Assembly (NCBI GenBank): GCA_947502355.1
Contig: CANMZP010000018.1
Span: 1-64,000 of the forward strand
Source of the DNA: an uncultured Thalassotalea sp.
GTDB taxonomy: Bacteria > Pseudomonadota > Gammaproteobacteria > Enterobacterales > Alteromonadaceae
Length of the DNA: 64,000 nucleotides
Direction: 5' to 3'
The notes under the pieces are model-generated. The model worked only from the letters and a program-made list of their open reading frames with translations. It did not search any database and had not been told where the DNA came from. The translations under genes were made by a program, and so were the position numbers. Below are positions 54,578 to 63,497 of the stretch, one piece after another (position 1 is the stretch's first letter; every line of letters starts with the position of its first letter).

Positions 54578-54891
54578 AATTATTGGTATTTGCTCTTCTG
54601 AGGCACGTATCTAGTATGCATTATTGATTTTTTAGTTTTATTAAAGAAACACATCACTATTAATCGAAAATGTGCACATAAAAAATGAGTCCAGCACATT
54701 GTAAATTTAATAAACTGCTTAATAACAACTATGATAAACCTTTTACTGACTCAGATCGAGAATCTCTTAAAGTGTACTTAAGTAATAGTCCGGATTTTAG
54801 GAGCATCAAATTCATTAAAGTTAAATTATTTCTTTTTATTCTCTATTGATTAAAGTAGATTAAACATCAAATAAAACAAAGGGATATTGAA
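54578..54891. other. Intergenic region upstream of the AAA+ protease operon
   Basis: 314 AT-rich bases between divergent genes. A TTGATT at 54846 has no good partner -10. CTTAAAGTGTACTTAAG near 54767 is a partial inverted repeat. I cannot assign the operon's promoter with confidence. Confidence 0.45.
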
Positions 54892-57800
54892 ATGGAATTA
54901 AAAGAGTTAGCGATTAGCCTTTTTGAAGGGAAAAGCGTCGTTTGTAGTGACATGGATATTGATTATTCTATGTTGTGTGAAGAAGACATGCTTCTTCCTT
55001 TTTTATGTCTTCATTTGCTTATGGAGTGTGAAAAGAATGAGGAAACTAAAGATGTTTTGGGTTGTGAGTTTATCAAAACAGAATCATCGCTACTTTTTGT
55101 AAGGGTTTCTAATGTTCAAATTTTTGCACCTCATTTGGCACGAGGTTTATTATCACCATTAATTGGAAAGTTAGTCAATGCAAACCTAATAACAATAACT
55201 GATAATGATGATTATGACATTCAAAATTTAGTCCATCGGTTTAGACTGCAATTAAATGATATCAACGAAGGTAGTGAAATAGAATTTAATGCTCTTTTTA
55301 AACTCGTTTTCAAAATGAGGTTGCAGATTAATAAAGAAGAAGAGCAACCTGTAATTTCTGAAAGTTCCAAAAATTGTAACGATAGTTCAGTAACAGAGGA
55401 AAACAGAAAAGGGCGTAACGAAAAAATAAAAAGTGAACTCAAGCGAGATAATGACCAAAGCTTACAAGAAGAATTACCTAGCTTTAATTATACAAAGCAG
55501 TTTTACCATCAAAATGAACAGATTAGAGATTTCTTTAACGATATCGTTTTTGTTAAGGTTGCGAAATATTTAAAAAACTTTCCAAATAAAAACATTACTA
55601 GCATACAGTCTGAGCACACAACCACTGTAGGAGTTGAATGTATATTTAATTCAATTTTAGCATCCCCAGTCATGTTAAAACAGTTATCTAAAAAGCTTGG
55701 TTTACATCCTTGGCAAGTTATATTTCCAAAATCAGTGCTAAATATACGTACCACTTTAAGTGAAATAGTCGATCCAAGAACATCTAACGACGGTTCCTCT
55801 AGTTCCAAAACCTGGTTTAAGCATGGCGAAAATTTCACGCCATTTTTAACCTTTTCTAAAGAGGTTATGGATTGCTTGCAACAAAGTCATATTGATGGCC
55901 TTTTTGATATTCCCAAATTTTTTGAGGCATTTTTGCAGTTAGATAATAAACTCGTTGCAGCTTTTAAAAAAACGAATGGTAAATCGTACAGTGCTTTACA
56001 TTTAGCACGAAAAAGTAAACTGTTAACAGAACAATTATCGAACAAAGTGATCGGCCAAAATCAGGCTATAGAAAGCGTTTCAAAAGGATTCTTGTCTTCA
56101 TCTTTAAAGCCGAATCAAGGGCCTCGACTTATTTATACTTTCCTTGGTCCCTCTGGTGTCGGCAAAACTTACCTAGCGTCTCAATTTACGGAGTTATTGC
56201 AAAGTCTGGAAGGGAATGATTATCAATTTTCTAGCTATAGCATGGAAAACTATGCGGATGAAAGGGATGGTGCAAGGTTATTTGGATCAGGTGCACAATA
56301 TACCGATTCTGCAATGGGATTACTAACAACTTCGGTGAAATGTTATCCTCGACAAGTTATTGTTTTTGACGAAATAGAGAAGGCTCATACTAATGTAATT
56401 CAATCACTCTTATCAATTTTAGATACGGGTATTGGTAAAGATGTTACGAGCTCAGATGAAATAGATTTTAGTCAATGTATCGTTATTTTTACATCTAATT
56501 TGGGGCAGGAAAAATTCGCTCAAAATAAAACGGGTAAAGAGCTTAATGTACTAGACATTTTAGCGACCTCTAAAAACCCCAATAGCGGGGTAAAGCTAGC
56601 GCCAGAGTTTATCAATAGATTAACTAAAGGCTACCCTATATTATTCAATGCTTTAAAGGTAAACCATTTCATTAATTTAGCTGAAAGGGAAATAAATTCA
56701 TCTAAAAGTGTTAGTGGTTTAACTTTTAATTTTAACGATCGATTTTCCTCTTTTTTAATTCAAACAATTTGCCCAGATCTGAATGTCAGACGATTACTTT
56801 CAGCAATATCCAAATTCCAAGCGGATGTAATATTGGAAATAGTCGACCTTGTTGATAGTGATGTTGATTCACTTAATATCGACATTGAAATAAAAGATGA
56901 ATTGCATTCCCTAAACGAAGCATTGAATATTTTAATTTTAGATGATGATCATCGTATCGTTGATGCGGAACAACGTTTTACAGTTGGGAATTCCAAAGTG
57001 GAGTTTGATGATGTTTCACTAAACCACTGTCATCAAAAAGAAGATTTAGAAAAATATTTAATTAAACATAAACCTGACGTATTGCTTGTCGATTTAGAAA
57101 TAATAGAGAACAAGAGTGAATTACAGCAGGTAATAGATATTGCCAATAGGTTTAATCAACATATTATTATTTTCACCTTCATTGTTGATTGTGATAACAC
57201 TGGAAAGCAAAAGTTAGGCATTAATAATGAAGTGAGAGAGCATTTTTCTTTAGAATATAGTAATGCCAACATCAATCAGCTTAAATACTTGATTGATCGG
57301 ATAAGGTATTACTTTTTTACGGAAATGCAGGTAAGGAAGGTAATTCAGCGACATCAAACATTAAAATATACTCCTACATATAATTTTTCAGGAGATAATG
57401 TACTAATCAATTTAGATAAATTTGAACATAAACAGCTTGTTTTTTCAGATGACTTATCAAAAAGCAATTTCTTTAAATTTTCATTACCAGAAACAAACTT
57501 AAATGATGTTATTGGTCTAGAACGCGCTAAACAAAGATTAAATGAAGTGGTAAGTTGGATGAAGAATCCAAAGCAACTGGCTTCTTTACAAGTAGATATT
57601 CCAACCGGCTTTTTATTTTCAGGACCTCCTGGTACAGGTAAAACGTTATTAGCGCGATCTTTAGCGGGTGAGTGTGAACTGCCTTTTTTTAGTGTTGCTG
57701 CAGCAGATTTAGTTAACACTCAGGATGGAAGTACATCTCAAAATATAAAAGAATTATTTGAAACGGCACGTAAATATGCTCCGGCTATTATTTTTATTGA

Positions 57801-58827
57801 TGAAATCGATGCGATCGGATTAGATAGGTCGAAAAACGATAGTATGTATAACAGTATTGTTGTGAATACATTATTAACCGAAATGGATGGTTTTACTAAA
57901 CAAGATGAACCTATTTTTGTATTGGCAGCAACAAACTATGCTGAAGTGCTAGATAAGGCGCTTACTCGTCCAGGTCGTTTTGATGAAACCATCATTTGTG
58001 ATTTGCCAAATAAATCTGCACGCAAGCAGTTTCTTGATTTGTTTGTTAAAAAGCATCAGCTTATTTGGCAGCCTGAAGATATTTCTATATTAGTGGATAG
58101 AACACAAGGCCTTTCTTCCGCTGAACTTGATCAGGTTTTAAGAGAATCTTTGTATTTGGCATTAGGTGCTGGTACGGGCGTTTCAATGGAACATGTTAAT
58201 GATTGTATTACAAGAATTAGCTATGGATTACCATCAGCTAGCGTCATTATGAGCGAAGAAGAGAAGCGCCGAACGGCTTACCATGAAAGTGGGCATTTAA
58301 TTGCTTATAAATTGTTGTTCCCAGATTTCTCTGTCGACTTCGTGACAATTATTCCTCGAGATCAGGCCTTAGGCTTTGTTGCAGCTAGAAGACCAGATGA
58401 ATATAACGGAAATACACGAGATTCTATTAGCAAACACTTGCAAGTGTTACTTGCCGGTCGTGTTGCCGAAAAATTATGTGTTGGTGACAGTAAGTTAGTC
58501 AGTACAGGTGCCGCAAGTGATATTCAAAAAGCCACTCAATATGCCATGGATGCGATATATGAAGGTGGGTTAAGTGAAGATATCGGCTCTGTTAATTTAA
58601 AAATGTTGACTAAATACGAAGAAAGCAATTTATTGCATACAGCTCAAGAGAATGTAAGACATTGGATAGCGCAGAGTGAAACAGACATTGAAACGCTATT
58701 ACTTTCGAACTATGAACTATTCTCTTACTTTGCTGAAGAATTAATACAAAAAGAATCTTTACATGGTGATGAAATTGAAAAAATAATTAATGAATTTCAT
58801 AAAATTAATACTGAAAAAGTAGGGTAG
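54892..58827 (+). CDS. Double AAA+ protease: ClpA/B-type AAA, receiver-like domain, FtsH-type AAA and M41 peptidase
   Basis: A 1311-residue soluble multidomain protein. Residues 1-150: unknown, acidic. About 238-300: Clp-N-like repeat (VGVECIFNSILASPVMLKQLSKKLG), tentative. About 385-670: ClpA/B D2-type AAA+ with Walker A GPSGVGKT (419-426), Walker B VFDEIEKAH (Asp493, Glu494) and APEFINRL. About 677-810: receiver-like fold with LDDD (684-686) and LLVDLE (Asp734, candidate phospho-acceptor). About 880-1105: FtsH-type AAA+ with Walker A GPPGTGKT (911-918), FIDEID (970-973) and RPGRFDE (1026-1032). The rest: M41 protease with HESGH (1131-1135) and Asp1210 as third zinc ligand. Unlike FtsH it has no membrane helices. 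All key catalytic residues are present. The start has GGGAT upstream. It heads an operon with the next two genes. Confidence 0.93.
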   Translation: MELKELAISLFEGKSVVCSDMDIDYSMLCEEDMLLPFLCLHLLMECEKNEETKDVLGCEFIKTESSLLFVRVSNVQIFAPHLARGLLSPLIGKLVNANLITITDNDDYDIQNLVHRFRLQLNDINEGSEIEFNALFKLVFKMRLQINKEEEQPVISESSKNCNDSSVTEENRKGRNEKIKSELKRDNDQSLQEELPSFNYTKQFYHQNEQIRDFFNDIVFVKVAKYLKNFPNKNITSIQSEHTTTVGVECIFNSILASPVMLKQLSKKLGLHPWQVIFPKSVLNIRTTLSEIVDPRTSNDGSSSSKTWFKHGENFTPFLTFSKEVMDCLQQSHIDGLFDIPKFFEAFLQLDNKLVAAFKKTNGKSYSALHLARKSKLLTEQLSNKVIGQNQAIESVSKGFLSSSLKPNQGPRLIYTFLGPSGVGKTYLASQFTELLQSLEGNDYQFSSYSMENYADERDGARLFGSGAQYTDSAMGLLTTSVKCYPRQVIVFDEIEKAHTNVIQSLLSILDTGIGKDVTSSDEIDFSQCIVIFTSNLGQEKFAQNKTGKELNVLDILATSKNPNSGVKLAPEFINRLTKGYPILFNALKVNHFINLAEREINSSKSVSGLTFNFNDRFSSFLIQTICPDLNVRRLLSAISKFQADVILEIVDLVDSDVDSLNIDIEIKDELHSLNEALNILILDDDHRIVDAEQRFTVGNSKVEFDDVSLNHCHQKEDLEKYLIKHKPDVLLVDLEIIENKSELQQVIDIANRFNQHIIIFTFIVDCDNTGKQKLGINNEVREHFSLEYSNANINQLKYLIDRIRYYFFTEMQVRKVIQRHQTLKYTPTYNFSGDNVLINLDKFEHKQLVFSDDLSKSNFFKFSLPETNLNDVIGLERAKQRLNEVVSWMKNPKQLASLQVDIPTGFLFSGPPGTGKTLLARSLAGECELPFFSVAAADLVNTQDGSTSQNIKELFETARKYAPAIIFIDEIDAIGLDRSKNDSMYNSIVVNTLLTEMDGFTKQDEPIFVLAATNYAEVLDKALTRPGRFDETIICDLPNKSARKQFLDLFVKKHQLIWQPEDISILVDRTQGLSSAELDQVLRESLYLALGAGTGVSMEHVNDCITRISYGLPSASVIMSEEEKRRTAYHESGHLIAYKLLFPDFSVDFVTIIPRDQALGFVAARRPDEYNGNTRDSISKHLQVLLAGRVAEKLCVGDSKLVSTGAASDIQKATQYAMDAIYEGGLSEDIGSVNLKMLTKYEESNLLHTAQENVRHWIAQSETDIETLLLSNYELFSYFAEELIQKESLHGDEIEKIINEFHKINTEKVG

Positions 58828-58888
58828 TTAACGGGGATTTTTCATCGCCTGTAAAACCAATTTATATATAAAATAATAAGAGAAAATA

Positions 58889-59383
58889 ATGGAAAATAAA
58901 TTCGAATTCATGCTTTGGAATTCACGATTGATATTAGTGGTTGCGGTGATTTGTTGTGTGCTAGCTGCCTTAACGTTGGTTGGGCTAGGAGCAAGTGAAG
59001 TCCTTCACTTGATTCATGGCTTTTACAATTATATTGGCTTAGGAAGTGACCCCGTTACTAGGGATGCGTTAGTGTTAATTGTAATAGAAATTTTAGATAC
59101 ATTTCTTCTAGCATCTATTTTGTTCATCTTTAGTTTTGGCATGTATGAACTTTTTATAAGTAGTATTGAGGAGAAAAGAAATGACATTAGCAAAGCCTTC
59201 CAAATAGATAGTATTGATGAATTAAAAGCGAAGCTAGGTAAGGTCATTGTCATGCTACTTACCGTTAAAACCTTTGCCTTCCTTGTCGAGATAAAACCTA
59301 CTAATATGTTGGAGATGGTTTATTTAGCAGTCATAGTGCTATTAATATCTGTTAGTTTGTGGCTTGGTCATAAGAAAGGTTAA
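58889..59383 (+). CDS. YqhA family membrane protein (UPF0114)
   Basis: A 164-residue integral membrane protein with about four helices (11-33, 63-87, 118-133, 141-158), matching the UPF0114/YqhA family by LLASILFIFSFGMYELFISSIE. The function of the family is unknown. It lies 61 bases after the AAA+ protease gene and 76 before the signal peptidase gene, so the three are probably cotranscribed; it could be the membrane partner that the anchor-less protease lacks. That link is inference. Confidence 0.88.
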   Translation: MENKFEFMLWNSRLILVVAVICCVLAALTLVGLGASEVLHLIHGFYNYIGLGSDPVTRDALVLIVIEILDTFLLASILFIFSFGMYELFISSIEEKRNDISKAFQIDSIDELKAKLGKVIVMLLTVKTFAFLVEIKPTNMLEMVYLAVIVLLISVSLWLGHKKG

Positions 59384-59459
59384 AAAGCAATCAACCATGA
59401 TTATTTACTTTAGCTATTAACGAGCTGAAGTAAAATTATGCATTTTTCAAGGAAAGATA

Positions 59460-60287
59460 ATGAGTGAAATTGTATTACGCTCTAAGCGTTTTTTAATAGA
59501 AAAAACAGATGATATAACTACATTATTCCGAACGAATAAAACATTGGTTCTAGTTGTGTTTTCGATTGTTTTCGTTAGAACTTTTATCGTGAGTCACATA
59601 TACATTCCATCAGGTTCTATGAACCCCACGTTAATTGAAGGCGATGTGGTTTTTCTTAATAAACTTGCATATAACATTAACATCCCATTTATAGAAGAAA
59701 GCCCCATAGCGTTGAAACCAGCTCTTCATGGAGATATTGTTTCATTTGATCTCGACGGTACTCATTATACCAAAAGAGTAATTGCGGTTGGCGGTGATGA
59801 AATTTCTATGGTATCAAATCGCCTAGTTATCAATGGAATACCTCTAAACTACTACCCAACAGAAATATATGAAGTTAAAAACAAACTATTAAAAAGCTTT
59901 GCACTTTATAATTTTGATTCTTTTGTTGAAGAAAATAATCTAGGAAGACTTTATCAAATAATGCTCGCCAAGGAATTACCTATAGATTATGGCAAGAGAG
60001 TAATTAGTGATTTTAAACCCGTTATTATTCCTGATAATTGCTATTTTGTGTTAGGTGATAATCGCGACTTTAGTGGCGATTCTAGGTACCTAGGTCTTGT
60101 TAAGCATGAGCAACTTGTTTCAAAGGTGATTAAAGTTGCTTTTAATTATGAATATTTATGGGAAAAGGTGACTAGTATTTTTAAAGAAGATAAATGGCAT
60201 TCTATACGTTTTTTTGATGATGTTTATCTAACTCAGTTGCAATGGCATATTCCGGCGAACGTGAACACTCATTCCGGTTCATCGTGA
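59460..60287 (+). CDS. Signal peptidase I paralogue (S26 family)
   Basis: A 275-residue S26 peptidase with one N-terminal membrane helix (about 28-46). Catalytic Ser53 is in IPSGSMNPT and Lys105 in YTKRVIAVGGDE; the C-terminal box GDNRDFSGDSRYLG is intact, so it should be active on the outer face of the inner membrane. An insert between the Lys box and GDNRD (NYYPTEIYEVKNK...LYQIMLAKEL) is larger than the minimum core. The housekeeping lepB is normally beside lepA and rnc, so this copy is likely an extra, specialised enzyme tied to the protease operon. AAGG lies upstream of the ATG. Confidence 0.9.
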   Translation: MSEIVLRSKRFLIEKTDDITTLFRTNKTLVLVVFSIVFVRTFIVSHIYIPSGSMNPTLIEGDVVFLNKLAYNINIPFIEESPIALKPALHGDIVSFDLDGTHYTKRVIAVGGDEISMVSNRLVINGIPLNYYPTEIYEVKNKLLKSFALYNFDSFVEENNLGRLYQIMLAKELPIDYGKRVISDFKPVIIPDNCYFVLGDNRDFSGDSRYLGLVKHEQLVSKVIKVAFNYEYLWEKVTSIFKEDKWHSIRFFDDVYLTQLQWHIPANVNTHSGSS

Positions 60288-60496
60288 ACACCTGATTTCT
60301 TTAACGCGGTTTTCTCTTCTTTTTTAAATACCGAAATTATCCGAAAGGAGCGTAAAATCAGTAAAACTAATGTTTGGGTAGCTTAGAAGGTAAAACGAAT
60401 GAACTTGGTGAGTTAGGCAATGAGAAACATCAAATATCACATGAGTTTTTTTAGCCTAAAACCTTTTTCTTTAGCATTTCATAGAGGTGAGTAGTA

Positions 60497-60649
60497 ATTA
60501 AAATATTATATTTTTTATTTGTCTGGATCTTTTTAGCTGCAGGTATGTATACATACTCTCAGGGGTTATTTGTTGTCTTCATACTTTGTATCGTTTGTGC
60601 TTTATTTTGTTCTGGTAAATATGAAAAAAGACGAAAAAAAGGGATTTAA
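60497..60649 (+). CDS. Candidate 50-residue two-helix membrane protein with AUU start
   Basis: The frame reads (M)KILYFLFVWIFLAAG, then GLFVVFILCIVCALFC, ending in a basic tail KYEKRRKKGI: two hydrophobic helices with a positive cytoplasmic end. It has no ATG, GTG or TTG before the first helix; the codon at the expected start is ATT, six bases after AGGTGA (60485-60490), an excellent Shine-Dalgarno match. An AUU start is known for infC, so it is possible here, but a mutated start codon (pseudogene) is equally possible. It lies 210 bases after the signal peptidase gene. Family not recognised. Confidence 0.4.
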   Translation: MKILYFLFVWIFLAAGMYTYSQGLFVVFILCIVCALFCSGKYEKRRKKGI

Positions 60650-60905
60650 TTAGATATGCCATCGCTCGCCATTAACCTAAAGCATTAATGTGCTCGCTTG
60701 ATTATGGGTTCTATTCTAAAGTGTGTACAGAGATAATGTAATGGAATGGTATATTCAAAACAGATCTATAAATGGGAGGAGTAGATAGCGCTTTGGGCAC
60801 TATTTTTTATGGAATTTGTGGATATTGAAATGAACGATGTTCTAGAACCTGAATCCTTGGTAACCAACGTCGTCTCCTTGACATATAAACGGCATGTGTA
60901 CGCTC

Positions 60906-61028
60906 TTAATCCGGATAGAACATACACCTAGGTGCATTCCAATTAATGGTGATTTCATTGGTAGAATAACGGCGATAATCATCGATATAAGAGGTCGCAG
61001 GTAAATTGGATGGATCGACGCTTGGTAA
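60906..61028 (-). pseudogene. C-terminal remnant of a GH9 endoglucanase
   Basis: Reverse-strand codons read LPSVDPSNLPATSYIDDYRR then YSTNEITINWNAP. The run SYxDD..xYSTNExTINWNAP is the characteristic C-terminal end of glycoside hydrolase family 9 cellulases, including the catalytic-region Glu in STNE. A stop codon directly precedes it in frame and no upstream part of the enzyme is present, so it is a relic of about 40 codons from a lost gene. The identification is from family memory. Confidence 0.6.
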
Positions 61029-61117
61029 TTAACGTATTTTATTTAAGTGATACTCGCTAAAATTTGCGCCATTGAGAATATACCTTGCCACTTTCGCAAA
61101 TATAGTGATAATCGGCT

Positions 61118-62224
61118 TTGTTTTTAATTTATTGGGATTATGGTGTGCATTTATTTGAAATAGAGTGTTTAGGAAAACCACTTCGTTTAGAAGGCTCGAT
61201 GGCAGGATGGCAACAACTTTTTTGGGGTGAGCAATGCGTCTCACAAATTAATGCCAGTGCCGACAATAATACGTTTTCCCACCGGTTTTCATTGCAAAGT
61301 GAGCAAGGCGAATTACGGGTAGAATTGAATGGTTCACTGCAATGGCAACCGTTTGAGCTACAAACACAACTATCAATTAATGATGAAGTGTTTCATAAAA
61401 ATATCATCAATGAAAAAGATGTTGAGCAACGTCCGGTCGTCGCAGATAAAAAACAAAAGATGAAATTCAGCTGGGTTGGTCTGGCAGGCCTTGGCTTAAA
61501 ATTATTGAAAAGTGCCAAAGTTATAAAAGTCCTCTTTGCCGCTGGTAGTCTGGCAGCTTATAGCTGGTTGTTCTCAATCCAATTTGCTATCGCGTTGGTA
61601 CTCTGTCTTGTTTTTCATGAATATGGCCACATTAAAGCGATGAAATATTTTGGTATGAAAACCAAAGGTATTTATTTAATCCCATTTGTTGGTGGTTTGG
61701 CGCTTAGTGATGAGAAGATTAATACCCGTTGGCAAGACATCGTGATTTCAATCATGGGGCCATTCTTTGGTTTGATACTGTCGATAGCCTGTTTACTTGG
61801 TTATTGGCTCACCGATTTAGAAATACTCGCTGGATTGGCGGTTTTTAATGCTTTACTTAATTTGTTTAATCTTTTGCCGATATTGCCTCTAGATGGTGGC
61901 CATGTACTTAAGAGTATTGCGTTCTCTATTCATTCCAAGCTTGGTTTGGTGTTGTGTATGTTAGGCGCCACTTTGGGTGTTTATTTGAGTTATCATTTTG
62001 GTTTAGCGCTTTTATGGTTTTTACTTGCCCTTGGTAGCATTGAAATATTCTTTGAATATAAACGCAGACACTTAACGGATCTGTTACCGCTTAACCTTTA
62101 CGCACAGGTTGTATCTGCATTATGGTATGTCGTCACCATAGGTGGTTTAAGTGCGATTATTTGGTTTGTAGGACAAACTGAAAATGACGCTTTATCACTC
62201 CCGCTTAAAATTTTAGGCAGTTAA
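61118..62224 (+). CDS. Site-2 protease family membrane metalloprotease (M50)
   Basis: A 368-residue frame. An N-terminal soluble region of about 130 residues is followed by six or so helices with HEYGH (167-171) as the zinc motif and LPILPLDGGH (Asp259 as third ligand), the hallmarks of M50 intramembrane proteases. Such enzymes cut membrane-embedded substrates; no anti-sigma factor is nearby. The start is uncertain: the frame opens at a TTG, with GTG 61145 and ATG 61199 as alternatives and no good binding site. Despite its closeness to the protease operon it is separated by 830 bases of decayed DNA. Confidence 0.82.
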   Translation: MFLIYWDYGVHLFEIECLGKPLRLEGSMAGWQQLFWGEQCVSQINASADNNTFSHRFSLQSEQGELRVELNGSLQWQPFELQTQLSINDEVFHKNIINEKDVEQRPVVADKKQKMKFSWVGLAGLGLKLLKSAKVIKVLFAAGSLAAYSWLFSIQFAIALVLCLVFHEYGHIKAMKYFGMKTKGIYLIPFVGGLALSDEKINTRWQDIVISIMGPFFGLILSIACLLGYWLTDLEILAGLAVFNALLNLFNLLPILPLDGGHVLKSIAFSIHSKLGLVLCMLGATLGVYLSYHFGLALLWFLLALGSIEIFFEYKRRHLTDLLPLNLYAQVVSALWYVVTIGGLSAIIWFVGQTENDALSLPLKILGS

Positions 62225-62348
62225 GTGTCATATTAAACCGAATGGATAATCAGAGGTTTTGATTATTGTTACCTCGCGTTGTTCAATGCCCTGCAATGGA
62301 TTAATAAGCGCCAGGGTATTGAACCTTGTCTAGCGCAATATCACTAAG

Positions 62349-62858
62349 TTATTGCTGCATTAATATTTTGCCTTCGACCATGAGCTTTTTATGAGCAACG
62401 TCATCGGTTAATTCACTATAGTTTTGCAGCACATAATCGATTGCCTGGTTTTGCTTTTCAATATAATCAGGTGCTTCAATACCACTTCCGGCTAAACAGG
62501 TTTGCGCTGCGATATTGGTAAGTAAGTCATTATTTATTGACTTTAATGTGGTTAATTGACCATTGAGCCAGGCCAATTCTTTTTCCGCCTTTAAAATACC
62601 GGTAGAGCCTTTGCGATGTACATACTGATTCTTTTTGGCAATTTGTTTTAAGGTGATTTGTTGCCAATCGGGGGTGAGTACATCATTTTTTTGCTTGTCC
62701 CAGACAAATGATTGCACACTTTGGTTTATCGCTCGATAATTTTTATAATCGCAAGGTGGAATAAAGAGCTCTGGTTCACTTGCACATGAAGCGAGCAATA
62801 TCACCGACGTTAAACCAAATAAAGTTGAAGAGGCGAGTTTGATGTTGTTCTTATACAT
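62349..62858 (-). CDS. Hypothetical lipoprotein
   Basis: A 169-residue protein with a type II signal peptide (lipobox LLASC, Cys25) and a mostly helical mature part with two more cysteines (PPCDYKNY and AAQTCLAG) that may form a disulfide. The residue after Cys is Ala, suggesting outer-membrane sorting. Family not recognised. Confidence 0.7.
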   Translation of the reverse strand: MYKNNIKLASSTLFGLTSVILLASCASEPELFIPPCDYKNYRAINQSVQSFVWDKQKNDVLTPDWQQITLKQIAKKNQYVHRKGSTGILKAEKELAWLNGQLTTLKSINNDLLTNIAAQTCLAGSGIEAPDYIEKQNQAIDYVLQNYSELTDDVAHKKLMVEGKILMQQ

Positions 62859-62937
62859 AGTCGTTAATCCATTACTTGTTTTTAATGGAAGTATAGTTCA
62901 ACTATTTTCGAACGCTATAAGTGGTAAAGCTCGGATT

Positions 62938-62976
62938 AATCGAACTTTACCATTAATATAATGGTAAAGTTCGATT
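62938..62976. repeat. Long perfect inverted repeat
   Basis: AATCGAACTTTACCAT and ATGGTAAAGTTCGATT, 16-base arms around TAATATA. A related half-copy (GGTAAAGCTCGGATT) lies just to the left (about 62923-62937). It sits about 80 bases upstream of the lipoprotein gene. No T-run, so it is an operator-like or cruciform element rather than a terminator. Confidence 0.7.
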
Positions 62977-63008
62977 TGCTTTGTCGACCTTGTCAGCTTA
63001 AGGTCAAG

Positions 63009-63040
63009 CGTTTAAGGATAACGTGGGGTTTCCTTAAACG
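63009..63040. other. Hairpin downstream of the DUF2999 gene
   Basis: CGTTTAAGGA pairs with TCCTTAAACG around 12 bases, just past the DUF2999 stop on the reverse strand. There is no T-run, so it is a weak or Rho-assisted end. Confidence 0.4.
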
Positions 63041-63045
63041 TTAGC

Positions 63046-63303
63046 TTATTTATGTTGTTGGTACTGCTCTTTAGCCGCTTCAATTTTTGAAAAATCTAAA
63101 CCTAATTCTTCAACGGCTTGCTTGATTAAATCTGGGCTGGTCATTACCATCATCATTAACTGTTGCAGCTTTTCAGGTGCAATACCTAAGCCTTGAATAA
63201 TGCCCATTGCGCCTAATGGGTTTTCGGTTAATGCTTGAAATACTTCTGCTATTTTTAAGTCAGAAATGTTGTGCTCTTTTAAAGTTTGAATAATTGGGTT
63301 CAT
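63046..63303 (-). CDS. DUF2999 family protein
   Basis: An 85-residue helical protein (MNPIIQTLKEHNISDLKIAEVFQALTENPLGAMGIIQGLGI) matching DUF2999, a small family of marine gammaproteobacteria. The segment NPLGAMGIIQ and the amphipathic helices are visible; no membrane helix. Monocistronic. Function unknown. Confidence 0.85.
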   Translation of the reverse strand: MNPIIQTLKEHNISDLKIAEVFQALTENPLGAMGIIQGLGIAPEKLQQLMMMVMTSPDLIKQAVEELGLDFSKIEAAKEQYQQHK

Positions 63304-63497
63304 CAGTATTTACTCTTAACGTATAATGGGGGCAATTTACCTTATTTTGTCTTTTAATGCGATAAAATATACCTCAAATATGGGCTGGAAATCTTGGTGC
63401 GCGCCTATCGGTTTATTCAATCGACTAATTTGATCGGCTAACTAGAGCGGTTAACCGTATCAGGTAACAATACAGCCATTAAAAATAAGAACCAAAC

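Larger units (their letters stand above)
60288..61117. other. 830-base region with a possible small gene and decayed sequence
   Basis: No long frame. I find a possible AUU-start two-helix membrane protein (60497-60649) and a reverse-strand fragment of a GH9 cellulase (60906-61028). A plus frame near 60390-60489 (ending FFSLKPFSLAFHRGE) has no start signal. The rest shows no recognisable gene, in keeping with degraded accessory DNA. Confidence 0.55.

Noticed and set aside
60378-60489. Short plus frame ending FFSLKPFSLAFHRGE
   Set aside because: No start codon with a binding site; may be a protein remnant but I cannot name the family.
54892-61117. Prophage or integrative element
   Set aside because: No integrase, attachment-site repeats, tRNA junction or phage structural genes were found; gene turnover is suggested only by the GH9 relic.
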